A stretch of 64,000 nucleotides of DNA from Leptodactylus fallax (lineage: Eukaryota > Chordata > Amphibia > Anura > Leptodactylidae): contig CAMRHE010000205.1 of assembly GCA_947044405.1 (NCBI GenBank), forward strand, positions 1,860,001 through 1,924,000, written 5' to 3'. Position 1 is the stretch's first letter. The number at the start of each line of letters is the position of its first letter. The notes under the pieces were generated by a model. It did not search any database and was not told the DNA's origin. It worked only from the letters and a program-made list of their open reading frames with translations. This document shows positions 21,112 through 34,078 of the stretch, piece by piece. The translations under genes were made by a program, and so were the position numbers.

Positions 21112-23494
21112 TTTTTTTTAAGTTGAAAACCGTCACACAGGACGGCATTTTTATTAAAACAACTCATGAACAAACACCGAAACAAAAACAGATACATAAA
21201 ATTTCAACTTTAAACAAAGACCACAAAACACAAAAAAAATAGACATCCTAAAAAGGGTACTTGGTGGCTATATATTAGAATTCCATTCCCTTAAAAACCA
21301 TTTCCTTAATAAAGGGGCTTTAGCTTTAGCATCTAAAAGATAATAAAAATACATATCGCTAAAACACAGTCTTAGAACATCAACAGTGGATAAAACATCT
21401 TTCTTAAAAAGCAAGATGTTCCTGGCCGTCCAGAGCGCGGCTTTCACACAGTTCATCGTCTTCCATGCCACGGCCTTCTGGAACGTCGTCGGGCAACTAA
21501 AGAGTCCATATAGGGTCATGTTGTATGTCAGGTCTCTCAGGCCCGCCATCTTAGCCAACAAAGGGAGTATTTTAGTCCATAAGTCCTTTGCAAAAGTACA
21601 CTCCCAAAAAATATGGAGCACGGTTTCCTCTGCCTGGCAGCCCTCCCTCGGGCAGACGGCGGACCTGGCGTATCCTCTTCTGTATTGGAAAGGCCCGGCA
21701 CGGAAGACACTGGTGCACACAACTCCAGGCCAGGTCCAACTGCTGATTAAAAAGAGGGAAACAACTAGTTAAATTCCATATCTTAGCGCTAGTTTCTACA
21801 TTAAAATTCTCGATTTGTATCGTATTTTCTTCCCCTCTTAATATAGTAATAATCCTCTTGCTGTATTTTAGTTCTTCAACGGTTCTATTTTTTAGATTAA
21901 AAAGGCTCACTATTTTCTCCAAGATACTATAGTGTGATGGGAGGTTAAAAGAATACGGTGAAGTTAAAACAGTCTTAAACCAGCCCATTTTCCTCATAAA
22001 AACACCCGTGTTGTATCTTAAAAAATATGACCAATAGTGATCTTTAAAAAGCCCGTTAAAACAATAACAAAAATACTTAATTAAAAGGAACCTGTTAAAA
22101 TCGGGGAAATCCTTACCACCTTTTTTCTTGGATCTCACCACCAGTTCTCTTTTAATTTTTTCTGCCTTGGAATTCCAAAAAAACGTAAAACAAGACTTGG
22201 TAATTTTTCTGAGTAAAACCGTGGGGGGAGGGAACACCAGACTCAAATATAATAAAATCGGGAGAATTACCATTTTTAAAATCAGAACCTTTCCCTCCAT
22301 GCTTAATTTCCTTAGGCTCCACATGCATAATTTCTTGTTTATTTTTTCAGCCACCAAGTCCCAACTAGAAACCCCATTATTAGACTCGCTGAAGGAGACG
22401 CCTAAAATTTTAACAGACTCAGACACAGGGATTGGGATGTCAGTAAGGGCCATGCCTCCAATGTTTAAAAGACTACTTTTATTATAATTTATCTTAAAAC
22501 CTGAGGCACAACAGTAAAAATCAATCTGTTTAAAAGTTCTCTGTATTGCAGGGGTGTCCTGACAAAAAACTGTGACGTCGTCCATGTACCCCACTGCTTT
22601 GGCTTCCACCCCTCCACCTCCGGGCAGGGGCACGCCACGTATCTTCTTGTCATTTCTTATTGCACATAATAGGGGTTCCAGTGCACATATAAAAAGCAGT
22701 GGGGACAAGGGACACCCCTGCTTCACACCTGATTTTAAAAATACCTCCTGCGTCTTAAAACCATTAATTAAGATTTTACTTCTACAATTCTTATAAAAGG
22801 CCTTTAAAGACAGTAAAAACCCCTCGGGTACCCCCATGCGATCTAAAACCTTAAAAAGATAAAAGTGGGACACCCTATCAAAAGCCTTTTCAAAGTCAAG
22901 TGACAAGATGGCCAACTTACTTTTCCTGTTTTTTGCCTCCTCTATTACGTCCTTTATTAGGTTGAGGGTGTCCCACACGCTCCTACCTGGCACCCCGCAG
23001 ACCTGGTTCGAATGGATTATCTGCGGGATGACGGTCTTTAGGCGATTTGCACAGAGCTTTGCCATTACTTTATAATCCACATTGAGGAGGGTGATTGGTC
23101 TCCAATTCTTCAGATCCGATTTGTCACCTTTTTTTAAATAGAAGGGAGACCTCACCCTTCCTCCAGGATTTGGGGAGCTTCTTAGAAATAAAAACATCCT
23201 TAATAAGATTAATAAGATCGTCTTTCAGTATTTCATAGAATTTTATATAAAATTCATAGGGTAACCCGTCGGGGCCAGGTACCTTACCTGCTTTAAAACT
23301 TCTTAAAGATTGTAAAACCTCCTGCTCCTCGGGCATCTGCAATAAAAAAACTTTAGAAGCAGGGGATAAAATGGTCTTAACCTCCTTCAGCGAGTCAACT
23401 AAAAAACTATGATCCACAGGCTTAGTGCTAAAAAGGTCTGAATAAAAGGCGTGGGCTTTTGTTAAAATACCCTGTATATTGGTATCTCCTTCTA

Positions 23495-25132
<1,638 letters not shown>

Positions 25133-26399
25133 TATATTCTCAATCATAGTTTTGTTTTCACTTATTTTTTAAAAAAAGTATCTAGAGCATTTTTCATTTT
25201 CCTCAATATGACGTACTTTAGTACGGAAAATAATTTCCTTACCTTTATGCTCTAGACACTTGGAGATTTCCTCTTTTAAGTTTAAAATATCATTTTGCAC
25301 TTCTAAACCAGCTTTTTCCAGTTTATACAGGGTTTGCAGGCGGGCATTGAGATCCTCATAAAAAGCCAACTCCTCTTTCTTCTTTTGTATCCCCCTTTTT
25401 TGTAAAAAAACGTCTGATGCGATGCTTTATTTTGCCCCACCACTTACAAATGGGAACACTAGGGTCTCTGGCCCGCCTGCATCTCTGATAAAATTCAATA
25501 AAATCTTTACAAACCTGTGGATCATCTAAAAGTGAGACATTTAACTTCCAGGACTTCTGACCTTTAAAAGAATTTTCGTTAGCTTTTACCTTAAAACTTA
25601 AAACTCTATGGTCAGATAAAATATTGGTTAAAACGCTACAAGATAAAGGCAACACATTCTGTGAGGTAAAAATATAGTCAATCCTGGAGCTGCACGAGGC
25701 ATTACTCCAGGTAACGCCGGCTCCCTCCGGCAAACCTCTGTTGCAATCTTTGTAAACGTCTCTAAGTCTACAGTCCAGGGTAAGATTTTTTTAACATGCC
25801 GGAGGTTTTGTCATAGTTCCTAGAGGAACTATTCGTGAGCCGGCGTTCTCCTCTTAAAACACAGTTAAAATCACCCGCCATTATCAATGGATCCGTTGTA
25901 TCAATAAATAGGGGGATAGTCTCCAGCATCTTAGCTCTCTCTTGCTTATCGGGTGATGCATAGATATTTAAAAGTTGCCACTTAAAACCATCGATAATAA
26001 CTTTAACCAATAAAATACGTCCTGGAAGTATCTCTTGAATAAAATCGATTAAAACATTGCCTTTAAAAAGGATTGCCACGCCGGAAGCTCTGGATTCGTT
26101 GGACCCTGACCACACGGAGGGCCCGAGCTTCCAATCCTTTTCATATTTACGATAGGAAAGCATGTGATCTATACCGCACTCCTGCAGGAAAAAAATTGAG
26201 GCTGCCAGGCAGGAAAAATAGTTGAAAAGAGCGGCCCGTCTGGTCTTGGATTTGGCACCCCTCACGTTGAAAGAAATTCCTGAGATCTCCGCCATTGGGA
26301 AAATAGAAAGGATCCAAACCAGAATAAAACGATAAATACATAAATAATCTTCTTATAGTAAAAAAACGGTTTCCAGATGAACACTTACCACCAGCAGAG

Positions 26400-27907
26400 T
26401 TAACACTGCCCTAACTCCAAGCCTTCGAGCTCGGAGTCTACTGTTAACATAGAGGCTGGGGAGGAACTGTCACTCAGGTTGTCACCGCCAACGGCCCCCC
26501 TAGAGGTCGCTGCGTTTGGAGAAAAGGGGAAGGACCGGTCCTGAGACTCTAGAGGTTGCCCATTTAGGTCCTCATCCGAGGACCCTAGGTCTGGAGGGTC
26601 GCCAACTGGATCGTCCCCCCCTCTGGTCCGAAGGTGAACCTTCAACAGGGGGAGGCTGCGCACACGGGATCTGCTCAGACTCTGGAGAGGGGTTGGTATT
26701 CTCTTCCTCAACCTGGGTAGGCTGAATCGGAGGTTTCGGGCTCACCGGACCCTCAGGTACGCCCGAGGTGTCCATCTGGATCCCTTCCTCCCCCTCTTCC
26801 TTCACGCTCTCGGTTCTCCCTTTCTTTAGGCGACCCTCCTCACAATCTGAGGGCTCCTCCGAACTCAGGCCGGAGGATCCTATCTTGCGACCAGAGCTAA
26901 ACCTCTCCTCTCTTTTGCGCTGCATACCAGAAGAGGAGGGGTCAACCCTTTTTTTTCCCCTTTTTCCTTTTTACCTCTATCCAAGATTCACGCTTCTCCC
27001 TTGGGGCCGTCGGCTCAGTGGTACCCATATATGTAGTATCAACGCTCTTATCAGTACTCCCTGAGTGACCTACCTGTTCCTCCGCCTCAGGGCAGTCTGG
27101 CTCCGCCGGTGGTGGTTGTGGGGGTGCCTCGGGCCGCTCCTCTTCCATTTCTTCTTCTTCCACTTCTTCTTCTGGGCGTCTATGGGGGCAGCTTTTATAT
27201 AGATGACCTGTTTTCTGGCAAAAAGTACATTTTTTAGGGTGAGAACATACTTTAGTTTCATGCTCTCTGCTACCACAATTTCTGCATTTAATGTCGCATG
27301 CATCCGCATAATGCCCATAGACGCCACAGAACCTGCAGAAGTGCGGCATACCGTTGTAGTATAACTCTCCATTCGCTCTTCCAAACCTGAACTTTGCTGG
27401 GGGTAGTATGTCTTCACCTTTCTCATTTCTTTTTAAGCACGCCAAGAATTTCCACTTACAGGTCCAGACTTTGCATTCATTCAGTATTCGGCCTTCAAAG
27501 GTGACTTTATCAAAGAATAGGCACATGAATCGCATCACTTCGTCATCTTTGATAAATGGAGAGTATAATCTTACCGTAATAACTTTTCTTTCTTCAAAAT
27601 TGTGCCTTACCACTCTCACGTTATTCTGCATTAGTTGGTCTTTAATAGCTTCAACTCTCCTGGCGGCGTCCTCCATCAAGGCCCTGGAACGAAAGGTGAC
27701 ATCATACACTCCACGTTTCGGATAATCTTGGATGGCAAGAATCTCCCGGTAGTTGATCTTTAGGCGGTTATCCAGGATCTCCTCCACCACGTACCTTATA
27801 CCTTTGGAGCGCTCAGCTCCTCCCACCAGGTAGATCCTGAGGGAATCCTTGAGTTTGGCATACTCAGGGACAGAGTCAGCCATGACTGACTCAAATAGGA
27901 AATGCAA
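26400..27907 (-). pseudogene. B2 ORF1: three-knuckle CCHC protein with internal frameshifts
   Basis: The ATG at 27907 opens a 321-codon frame (26942-27907): MHFLFESVMADSVPEYAKLK, a conserved region of about 190 residues, then three CCHC knuckles, CRFCGVYGHYADAC, CRNCGSREHETKVC and CTFCQKTGHLYKSC (about residues 192-245). An acidic stretch and a basic WIEVKRKKGKK follow. Extra T/A bases near 26950 shift the frame. The continuation is open at 26572-26925 and then, one frame over, at 26400-26711 (acidic tail DDPVGDPPDLGSSDEDLNGQ). Its role is RNA binding in the element RNP. The knuckle region is the part best shared with element A. Confidence 0.85.
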
Positions 27908-28115
27908 CCGTAAATGTCCCTCTGAAATTCACAAAATTGTGATCCAGAGGACTCTCTGGGGGGATCGCGCCTCGTTTCCCCGGGACTAAGCCTCCCCCCC
28001 AATAGCAACAGGTGGGTGAAGTCCGGGCAATAAACCCGGACGATCCCACCAGGCCGAGGGGAAAGGTACCCGAGGAACCTGTACTCTGACTAATCACAAG
28101 TATAGAGCCACTGAT

Positions 28116-28157
28116 CAGACACTACACTTGATCTTAGCCAAAAGGCCGAGAAGCGCT
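28116..28157 (-). ncRNA. U2 snRNA gene, first 42 nt only (interrupted by B2)
   Basis: The minus strand from 28157 reads AGCGCTTCTCGGCC, then TTTTGGCTAAGATCAAG and TGTAGTGTCTG. It matches U2 snRNA nt 1-42 except at nt 2 and nt 38. It contains the U2/U6 pairing region and the start of the branch-site recognition region. The gene is broken at nt 42 by B2. Nt 38-63 reappear farther down the stack, but nt 64 onward (the Sm site and 3' stem-loops) are not seen anywhere in the window, so no complete U2 can be made here. Confidence 0.9.
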
Positions 28158-28470
28158 GTTTCCAGATTGTTGTCCTTCATCAGTACAGAGCAAAGTGAAT
28201 TGGCTGGCTTAGTGGGAGGCAATGAGTGGGTTAGGGACAAGAATCTCTCACATTGAGGAGAGCACCAGTGAATGTGTGTAGAGATTTAATTGCCTTTCGC
28301 CCTCTACTTAGCATCTACATATCACAAGGCATTATGGGAAAGGAGCTGGGGAGCTCATGCGCCCTCTGTTGGATGTAACAGATCCTCAATTTGCTTTTGA
28401 CTCACCGAGCCTTGAGACAGCAAAAGGGATTTTAGACAAGCCAATTTCACTTATCTGCATACAGCGCTGT
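28158..28470 (-). promoter_or_regulatory. U2 snRNA upstream promoter region (DSE/PSE-like)
   Basis: This is the 5' flank of the U2 fragment. A Staf/ZNF143-type site, TTCCCATAATGCCTTGTG, lies at 28323-28340 (about -166 to -183) and fits the known consensus at 17 of 18 positions. An octamer-like AAGCAAAT (one mismatch from ATGCAAAT) lies at 28389-28396, about -235. These are the elements of a snRNA distal sequence element. A possible PSE (CCCACTAAGCCAGCC) lies near -45 to -60, by position and by similarity to the modules at 44-46 kb. No TATA box is seen, as expected for a Pol II snRNA gene. The region is bounded upstream by the 3' end of A4. Confidence 0.65.
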
Positions 28471-30925
28471 TTTTTGGATTGAACAAAAGCTTTTATTTGC
28501 ATCCAAGTCTTAAACAAAAAATAACAAGGTACTGCGACGCAGCGCATAACTGTATTACAATACCACAATTCAGTCTATATCATTCATCCTTAAGGGATGC
28601 GGCGCGGCATACGGCGACAGGAAATACATCCTAACACTACATGCTGCACTACAAACCTAACTGACATACTTTTGGTCAATGCAATAAACACAGACGAGTG
28701 ACAAAAACAGAGGGACGAGGGGGAGGGAAGGTCACAGGCCCGAAGCTTTATTGATTGACCACAACACACATGAGGGGAGGACAGGCAATGCAAGAAATAA
28801 TATACTTCCTATACTACCACTACTTCCTACCCTGGCAATAACTAACACATTTTAGGGGGGACAGGTAAATACAAGAAATAATATACTTCCTATACTACCA
28901 CTATTTCCTACCCTAACTCTAAACAAAATGGTTAAACAGCAAAAGCTTCAAAACATGTGATGGGATGGGGAAGAGGAAAGAGGGAAAGGGGAGGGGATAA
29001 TCACAGGCCCGAAGCTTTATTTGAGTAACACGACAGACATGAAGGGAGGACGGGGAAGGGAAAAAACAGACGTCGCCGAAGACTCAGTCCTCTTCTCCCT
29101 CCTCTTCACCGGCCAGGCTATCCAGAATGGCATAGTCCCGCCGCAGGCTGCGGATCAGCCTGCAACAATCCTGAAAAGTGATGTCCTCTCTTCGCAAAGT
29201 CAGTCCTTTTCTGGCGAACCAGATAGCGTCCTTGAAACAGTTCACAAGTCGCCAGGCCTCCAGAATGTCACTCTCTCTGTGAGTCCCCTGGAAGAGCCCA
29301 TACAATACCGCGTGGTACGTCAGGCCCCTCCTGGGTACACAGTCCTCAAAGTCATCTTCCAGCTCGTCCAACAGGCCTTGAGCAAAAGGGCACTCCCAAA
29401 AGACGTGCAAAGATGTTTCCTCCTTGTAGGGGCACCGTGGGCAGTACCTCGTCTTGCTCAAGTTGCGGGCATGCATGAACGACCTGAGGGGCAGCCCCCC
29501 TCGGATAGCCATCCACGACAGATCCTTGTGCCCGTTGGTCAGCAGACGTGAAGAGACGTTCTCCCAAACGACCTTCGTGGCGTCCGCTGTGAGTCCTGGA
29601 ACCTCCTCCATGCCATCCCTAGCTCGGATGAGCTTGTGGATGGTCTTTGGCTTCCACAGATCCGGTTTAAGACCCTCCAGCTGGAACTCCCTCACGAACT
29701 TGGGCACGTCCTTGTAGAACCACGGGACGGTCCAGTTGTAAGGGACGGAGCTGTCCCATTTCTCCCAGCCGAGCCCTCGCCAGAGGGGGAGCAGGAACAA
29801 ACGAGACATGGCCTTCCCCGCGGATCCGCTGACTGTACTCAGGGTTCTGCGAACACAATCACAAACAAAAGCCGATCTTAGAAGGGTTGGAATATCGGGG
29901 ACATTCTTACCTCCCTTGAGCCGGTCCTTGTACATGATGCTCCGCTTCACCCGGTCCATTTTGGAGCCCCACACGAAGTGGAAGACGGTCCTGGTGATGG
30001 CCCGCGCCACCGTTGCCAGTGGGGGCCAGGCCTGTGCGGTGTATTGGAGCACAGGCAGGATCTCATTCCTCAGGACGAGCGCCTTTTCCTCGATGGTGAG
30101 CTGACGTAGGCTCCAAAGCCCGATTCGCTGATTGATTTTCTTGAGTCTTTCGTCCCAAGACCTCAGGGCGGCGCCTTCCTTTCCGAACCAGACTCCCAAG
30201 ATCTTGATGAAGTCCGGTTGCACTGTGAAAGGAAAGAAAGCAGGGGAGGCCAGGTGCCACTCTCCGAAGAGCATGGCCTCTGACTTTCCACAGTTCACCT
30301 TAGCCCCTGAGGCTCGGCCGAAGCGTTCGCAGGTCTGGACGAGCGTTGACACCGACGACTGGTCAGCGCAGAAGACGGTCACATCGTCCATGTAGAGCGA
30401 ACACTTGACTTCCAGATTTCCTGAGCCCGGTGCGATGATCCCTCTGATCCCTCGATTCTGCCGGATAGATTCTGCGAACAGTTCTATAACACAAACAAAA
30501 AGGAGGGGAGAGAGCGGGCAGCCTTGTCTGACCCCGGAGCGAACCGAAAAGGGGTCAGTTTTCCAGCCGTTCACCATCACCGAGCTGTGGATGTCAAGAT
30601 ACATGAGGTTAACCATACGACAGAACCACTCACCCACACCAAGTTGGCGGAGGGCTTTCGCCATGAAATCGTGAGAGACACGATCGAAGGCCTTCTCCTG
30701 ATCCAGACTGACCAGGGCCGCGTGTGCACGGCGGTCTCCGATGTAGTGCAATGTGTCTCTCACCAGGGCTAAGCTGTCCGCGATCCTCCGACCAGGAATG
30801 GCGCAGGTTTGGTCCGGGTGGATGACGCTGCCGATGACTGCCTTCAACCTCGTTGACATCACCTTGGCCAGGATCTTGTAGTCCACGTTGAGGAGCGAGA
30901 TGGGACGCCAATTCTTCAGGTCGCA
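28471..30925 (-). mobile_element. Element A copy 4 (A4): 3' 2.46 kb, 5'-truncated
   Basis: This copy has the same 3' UTR and ORF2 C-terminal half as A2 and A3, and lacks everything upstream of the RT motif NWRPISLLN. The 5' break at 30925/30926 joins a 31-bp minisatellite. Its 3' end is followed not by U2 nt 38 but by ACAGCGCTGTATGC upstream of the U2 promoter. It may be an off-target insertion, or the U2 flank may have been lost by recombination. It differs from A3 at scattered bases. Confidence 0.9.
29084..30925 (-). CDS. A4 ORF2 C-terminal part (RT and knuckle), 5'-truncated
   Basis: This is an uninterrupted reverse transcriptase frame from the truncation point through the stop at 29084. 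It contains NWRPISLLNVDYK, LDQEKAFDRVSHDFM, QGCPLSPLLFV, the catalytic YMDDVTVF near 30390 and the terminal knuckle CPRCPYKEETSLHVFWEC. Unlike A2 it has no 2-base insertion before YMDD. There is no endonuclease domain, no ORF1 and no 5' promoter, so it is a dead fragment even though the frame is open. The first in-frame ATG is at 30886, but translation from it is not expected. Confidence 0.8.
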   Translation of the reverse strand, partial: CDLKNWRPISLLNVDYKILAKVMSTRLKAVIGSVIHPDQTCAIPGRRIADSLALVRDTLHYIGDRRAHAALVSLDQEKAFDRVSHDFMAKALRQLGVGEWFCRMVNLMYLDIHSSVMVNGWKTDPFSVRSGVRQGCPLSPLLFVCVIELFAESIRQNRGIRGIIAPGSGNLEVKCSLYMDDVTVFCADQSSVSTLVQTCERFGRASGAKVNCGKSEAMLFGEWHLASPAFFPFTVQPDFIKILGVWFGKEGAALRSWDERLKKINQRIGLWSLRQLTIEEKALVLRNEILPVLQYTAQAWPPLATVARAITRTVFHFVWGSKMDRVKRSIMYKDRLKGGKNVPDIPTLLRSAFVCDCVRRTLSTVSGSAGKAMSRLFLLPLWRGLGWEKWDSSVPYNWTVPWFYKDVPKFVREFQLEGLKPDLWKPKTIHKLIRARDGMEEVPGLTADATKVVWENVSSRLLTNGHKDLSWMAIRGGLPLRSFMHARNLSKTRYCPRCPYKEETSLHVFWECPFAQGLLDELEDDFEDCVPRRGLTYHAVLYGLFQGTHRESDILEAWRLVNCFKDAIWFARKGLTLRREDITFQDCCRLIRSLRRDYAILDSLAGEEEGEED

Positions 30926-31058
30926 TCAGTGGCCTCTGCACACGGTATTATGCTCCATAGTGGCCCCTGCACACGGTATTATGCTCCATAGTGGTCCCTG
31001 CACACGGTATTATGCTCCATAGTGGCCCCTGCACACACTATTATGCCCCATAGTGGGG
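30926..31058. repeat. 31-bp minisatellite, about four units
   Basis: Tandem units of about 31 bp, each containing CTGCACACGGTATTATG and CCATAGTGGCC. It is the reverse complement of the unit that makes up 53470-54770 and is related to the array inside the hAT-like element at 50060-51183. It directly abuts the truncated 5' end of A4. Confidence 0.85.
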
Positions 31059-31455
31059 CGCGTTCCAGTCCTGTTCCAGTCCTGTTGCTTTGGTGTTTTC
31101 TTCCAGCGGAGGTCCCCACAGCACTGTGACATCCAGTTTCAGCGGTCATGTGTGGTGGAGACTTCCATTAGAAAAAAATCACTGGAGCAACAGAACCAAA
31201 CCACGGTGGGAGACAGCGGAGCACAAGGGACAGGTGAGTAGGGTTTTTTTTTTTTTTTTTTTTACCTTTCCCGGTCTTATATTAAAAAAGCGGTTGTCCT
31301 GGACAAGCCCTCTAATTAATTGCCCCCCTTATATTATGAATCTGATTCCCCATTACATAAATACTGTTCCCCTAATGACCCTTTATATAAATGATGCCCC
31401 CTTCTATTAATAATGTTCCCTAATGACCCCTTATATAAATAACCACCCCCTTATA
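31059..31455. repeat. Unclassified flank with poly(T) and a degenerate AT-rich tandem repeat
   Basis: 31059-31240 shows no gene. A T run of about 22 bases occupies 31242-31263. From about 31310 the sequence is a degenerate repeat of roughly 30 bases around CCCTAATGACCCCTTATATAAATG. The same repeat resumes at 33067 after the Tc1 element, so the transposon inserted into it. Confidence 0.6.
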
Positions 31456-33064
31456 TAGTGCCTTGCGAAAGTATTCGTCCCCCTTGAACTTTTCAACCTT
31501 TTTCCACATTTCAGACTTCAAACATAAGGATATAAAATTTTTATTTTTTGGTGAAGAATCAACAACAAGTGAGACACAATCGTGAAGTGGAACGAAATTT
31601 ATTGCATATTTTAAACTTTTGTAAAAAATAAAAACTGAAAAGTGGTGCGTGCCAAATTATTCGGCCCCCTTAGGTTAATACCTTTTGCTGCGATTTCAGC
31701 TGCAAGTCGCTTGGGGTATGTCTCTATCAGTTTTGCACATCGAGAGACTGAAATTCTTGCCCATTCTTCCTTGGAAATAGCTCGAGCTCAGTGAGGTTGG
31801 ATGGAGAGCGTTTGTGAACAGCAGTTTTCAGCTCTTTCCACAGATTCTCGATTGGATTCAGGTCTGGACTTTGACTTGGCCATTCTAACACCTGGATACG
31901 TTTATTTGTGAACCATTCCATTGTAGATTTTGCTTTGTTTGGGATCATTGTCTTGTTGGAAGATAAATCTCCGTCCCAGTCTCAGGTCTTTTGCAGACTC
32001 CAACAGGTTTTCTTTCAGAATGGTCCTGTATTTGGCTCCATCCATCTTCCCATCAATTGTAACTATCTTCCCTGTCCCTGCTGAAGAAAAGCAGGCCCAA
32101 ACCATGATGCTGTCACCACCATGTTTGACAGTGGGGATGGTGTGTTCAGGGTGATGAGCTGTGTTGCTTTTACGCCAATCATAACGTTTTCCATTGTGGC
32201 CAAAAAGTTCGATTTTGGTTTCATCTGACCAGAGCACCTTCTTCCACACGTTTGGTGTGTCTCCCAGGTGGCTTGTAGCAAACTTTAAACTAGACTTTTT
32301 ATGGATATCTTTGAGAAATGGCTTTCTTCTTGCCACTCTTCCATAAAGGCCAGATTTGTGCAGTGTACGACTGATTGTTGTCCTATGGACAGACTCTCCC
32401 ACCTCAGCTGTAGATCTCTGCAGTTCATCCAGAGTGATCATGGGCCTCTTGGCTGCATCTCTGATCAGTCTTCTCCTTGTTTGAGATGAAAGTTTAGAGG
32501 GACGGCCGGGTCTTGGTAGATTTACAGTGGTCTGATACTCCTTCCATTTCAATATGATCGCTTGCACAGTGCTCCTTGGGATGTTTAAAGTTTGGGAAAT
32601 CTTTTTGTATCCAAATCCAGCTTTAAACTTCTCCACAACAGTATCACGGACCTGCCTGGTGTGTTCCTTGGTCTTCATGATGCTCTCTGCGCTTTAAACA
32701 GAACCCTGAGACTATCACAGAGCAGGTGCATTTATACGGAGACTTGGTTACACACAGGTGGATTATATTTATCATCATCAGTCATTTAGGACAACATTGG
32801 ATCATTCAGAGATCCTCACTGAACTTCTGGAGTTAGTTTGCTGCACTGAAAGTAAAGGGGCCGAATAATATTGCACGCCTCACTTTTCAGTTTTTTATTT
32901 TTTACAAACGTTTAAAATAACCAATAAATTTTGTTCCACTTCACAATTCTGTCCCACTTGTTGTTGATTCTCCACCCAAAAATTTTAATTTTATATCTTT
33001 ATGTTTGAAGCCTGAAATGTGGCAAAAGGTTGAAAAGGGGGCCGAATACTTTCGCAAGGCACTG
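31456..33064 (-). mobile_element. Tc1-like DNA transposon, second family
   Basis: This is a 1609-bp element with imperfect inverted repeats of about 110 bp. The right end reads, on the minus strand, CAGTGCCTTGCGAAAGTATT; the left end has lost its first C. It is flanked by TA at 31454-31455 and 33065-33066. It has a different terminal sequence and transposase from the Tc1 in B2. Substitutions between the inverted repeats suggest an older insertion. Confidence 0.95.
31727..32678 (-). pseudogene. Tc1-type transposase, frameshifted near the C-terminus
   Basis: This is a Tc1/mariner DDE transposase. The ATG at 32678 opens a 258-codon frame: MKTKEHTRQVRDTVVEKFKA, a first helix-turn-helix (GYKKISQTLNIPRSTVQAII), a GRP-like linker (RPGRPSKLS), a second DNA-binding region, LWSDETKIELFG with the first catalytic Asp, and [13 protein letters not shown] with the second. 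A small indel near 31935 shifts the frame. The C-terminal part with [17 protein letters not shown] (catalytic Glu) is open at 31727-31948. Another frame problem follows near the end. The gene is not functional. Confidence 0.9.
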
Positions 33065-33066
33065 TA

Positions 33067-33375
33067 TATATTATGCTCCCTAATGCCCCCTTATATAATT
33101 GATGTCCCCTAATGAACCCTTATGTAAATGATCACCCCCTTCTATTAATAATGCCCCTAATAGCCCTTATATAAACACCTTAAATTCATATAGCCCCCAA
33201 TATAAAATCCCCCTCCTAACGACTCCTTATACTATTAAAATACCCTCAACTGCACTAAAAAAATATAAAAATTCTACTCACCTACCTGTGATCCCTTGAT
33301 GGAGCTGCCGTTGTAGTGTAATAACCATACCCATCTTAAGAGAATATGTCTCCGTACAAATACCTATTTATTTAA
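33067..33375. repeat. Continuation of the degenerate AT-rich tandem repeat
   Basis: 33067-33240 repeats motifs such as CCTAATG, CCCTTATATAA and ATGATCACCCCC, in phase with the array left of the Tc1. 33240-33371 has a short segment (TTCTACTCACCTACCTG) resembling the core of repeats at 43.6, 50.3 and 53.1 kb. No gene is seen. Confidence 0.55.
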
Positions 33376-33747
33376 AGAGGACCTTTCATGTCCTCCAGCA
33401 CATGCGGTTTTATATACTGCTAGAAAGCCAACAGTGCGCTGAATTCAGCACACTGTCGGCTTTGCCATTATGTTCCCTGGGGCTGGAGATATCAGTGCTG
33501 TTAGTTTAGGCACCGATCTCTGCCCACTGTCAGAAGGGCGTTCCTGAAAGTCTAGCTGAGCTGTGAGGAACACCCCTTCTTTGACAGTACTCGTTCATAG
33601 ACTTGTACTGGGGGGTGGCGTTCCTCACAGCTCAGCGTTATAGCTGGGCAGTAAGGAACGCCCCCTCTGACAGTACAGGCTCTGGACAAGTACTGCTTTC
33701 TAGCAGTATATAAAACCGTATGTGCAGGAAGACATGAAAGGTCCTCT
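33376..33747. mobile_element. TTAA-flanked MITE with about 55-bp inverted repeats
   Basis: The 372-bp element begins AGAGGACCTTTCATGTC and ends with its reverse complement. The arms pair through GGTTTTATATACTGCTAGAA with a few mismatches. TTAA lies at both borders (33372-33375 and 33748-33751). TTAA duplications are typical of Kolobok and piggyBac elements. The purine-rich terminus fits Kolobok better, but there is no transposase to decide it. Confidence 0.85.
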
Positions 33748-34078
33748 TTAATCAAGTTTTATGTTAAACATATTTTTAAAGAATTTTTGGTAAGGTTTTT
33801 AAATATTTTCCATGTTATATCTAGATTTAAAAAAAAAAAAAAATATTGTGCAGTTGAGGAAGACCAGAGCGATGCACAGTAAAGCGTAGGGAGCATAACT
33901 GGGGGAGGGCAGTAGTTTGGACAAATGAGGGAGTTTGGCACGAAGACAGGGTGAACGGGGCTTGGTGCTGGCAGGTTTCATTATGCCACGCAGCCCAGGA
34001 AGTGCTCATTCTGGAGCTGCGTGGCATAGGAGTAGTTGTGTAGCTCCTCTCCACGTGTCTCCTGCTTAATGGTCAGCC

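Noticed and set aside
30926..31058. Regular 31-bp repeats considered as a CRISPR-like array
   Set aside because: There are no unique spacers; repeats are head-to-tail and diverged, in a vertebrate genome. It is a minisatellite.
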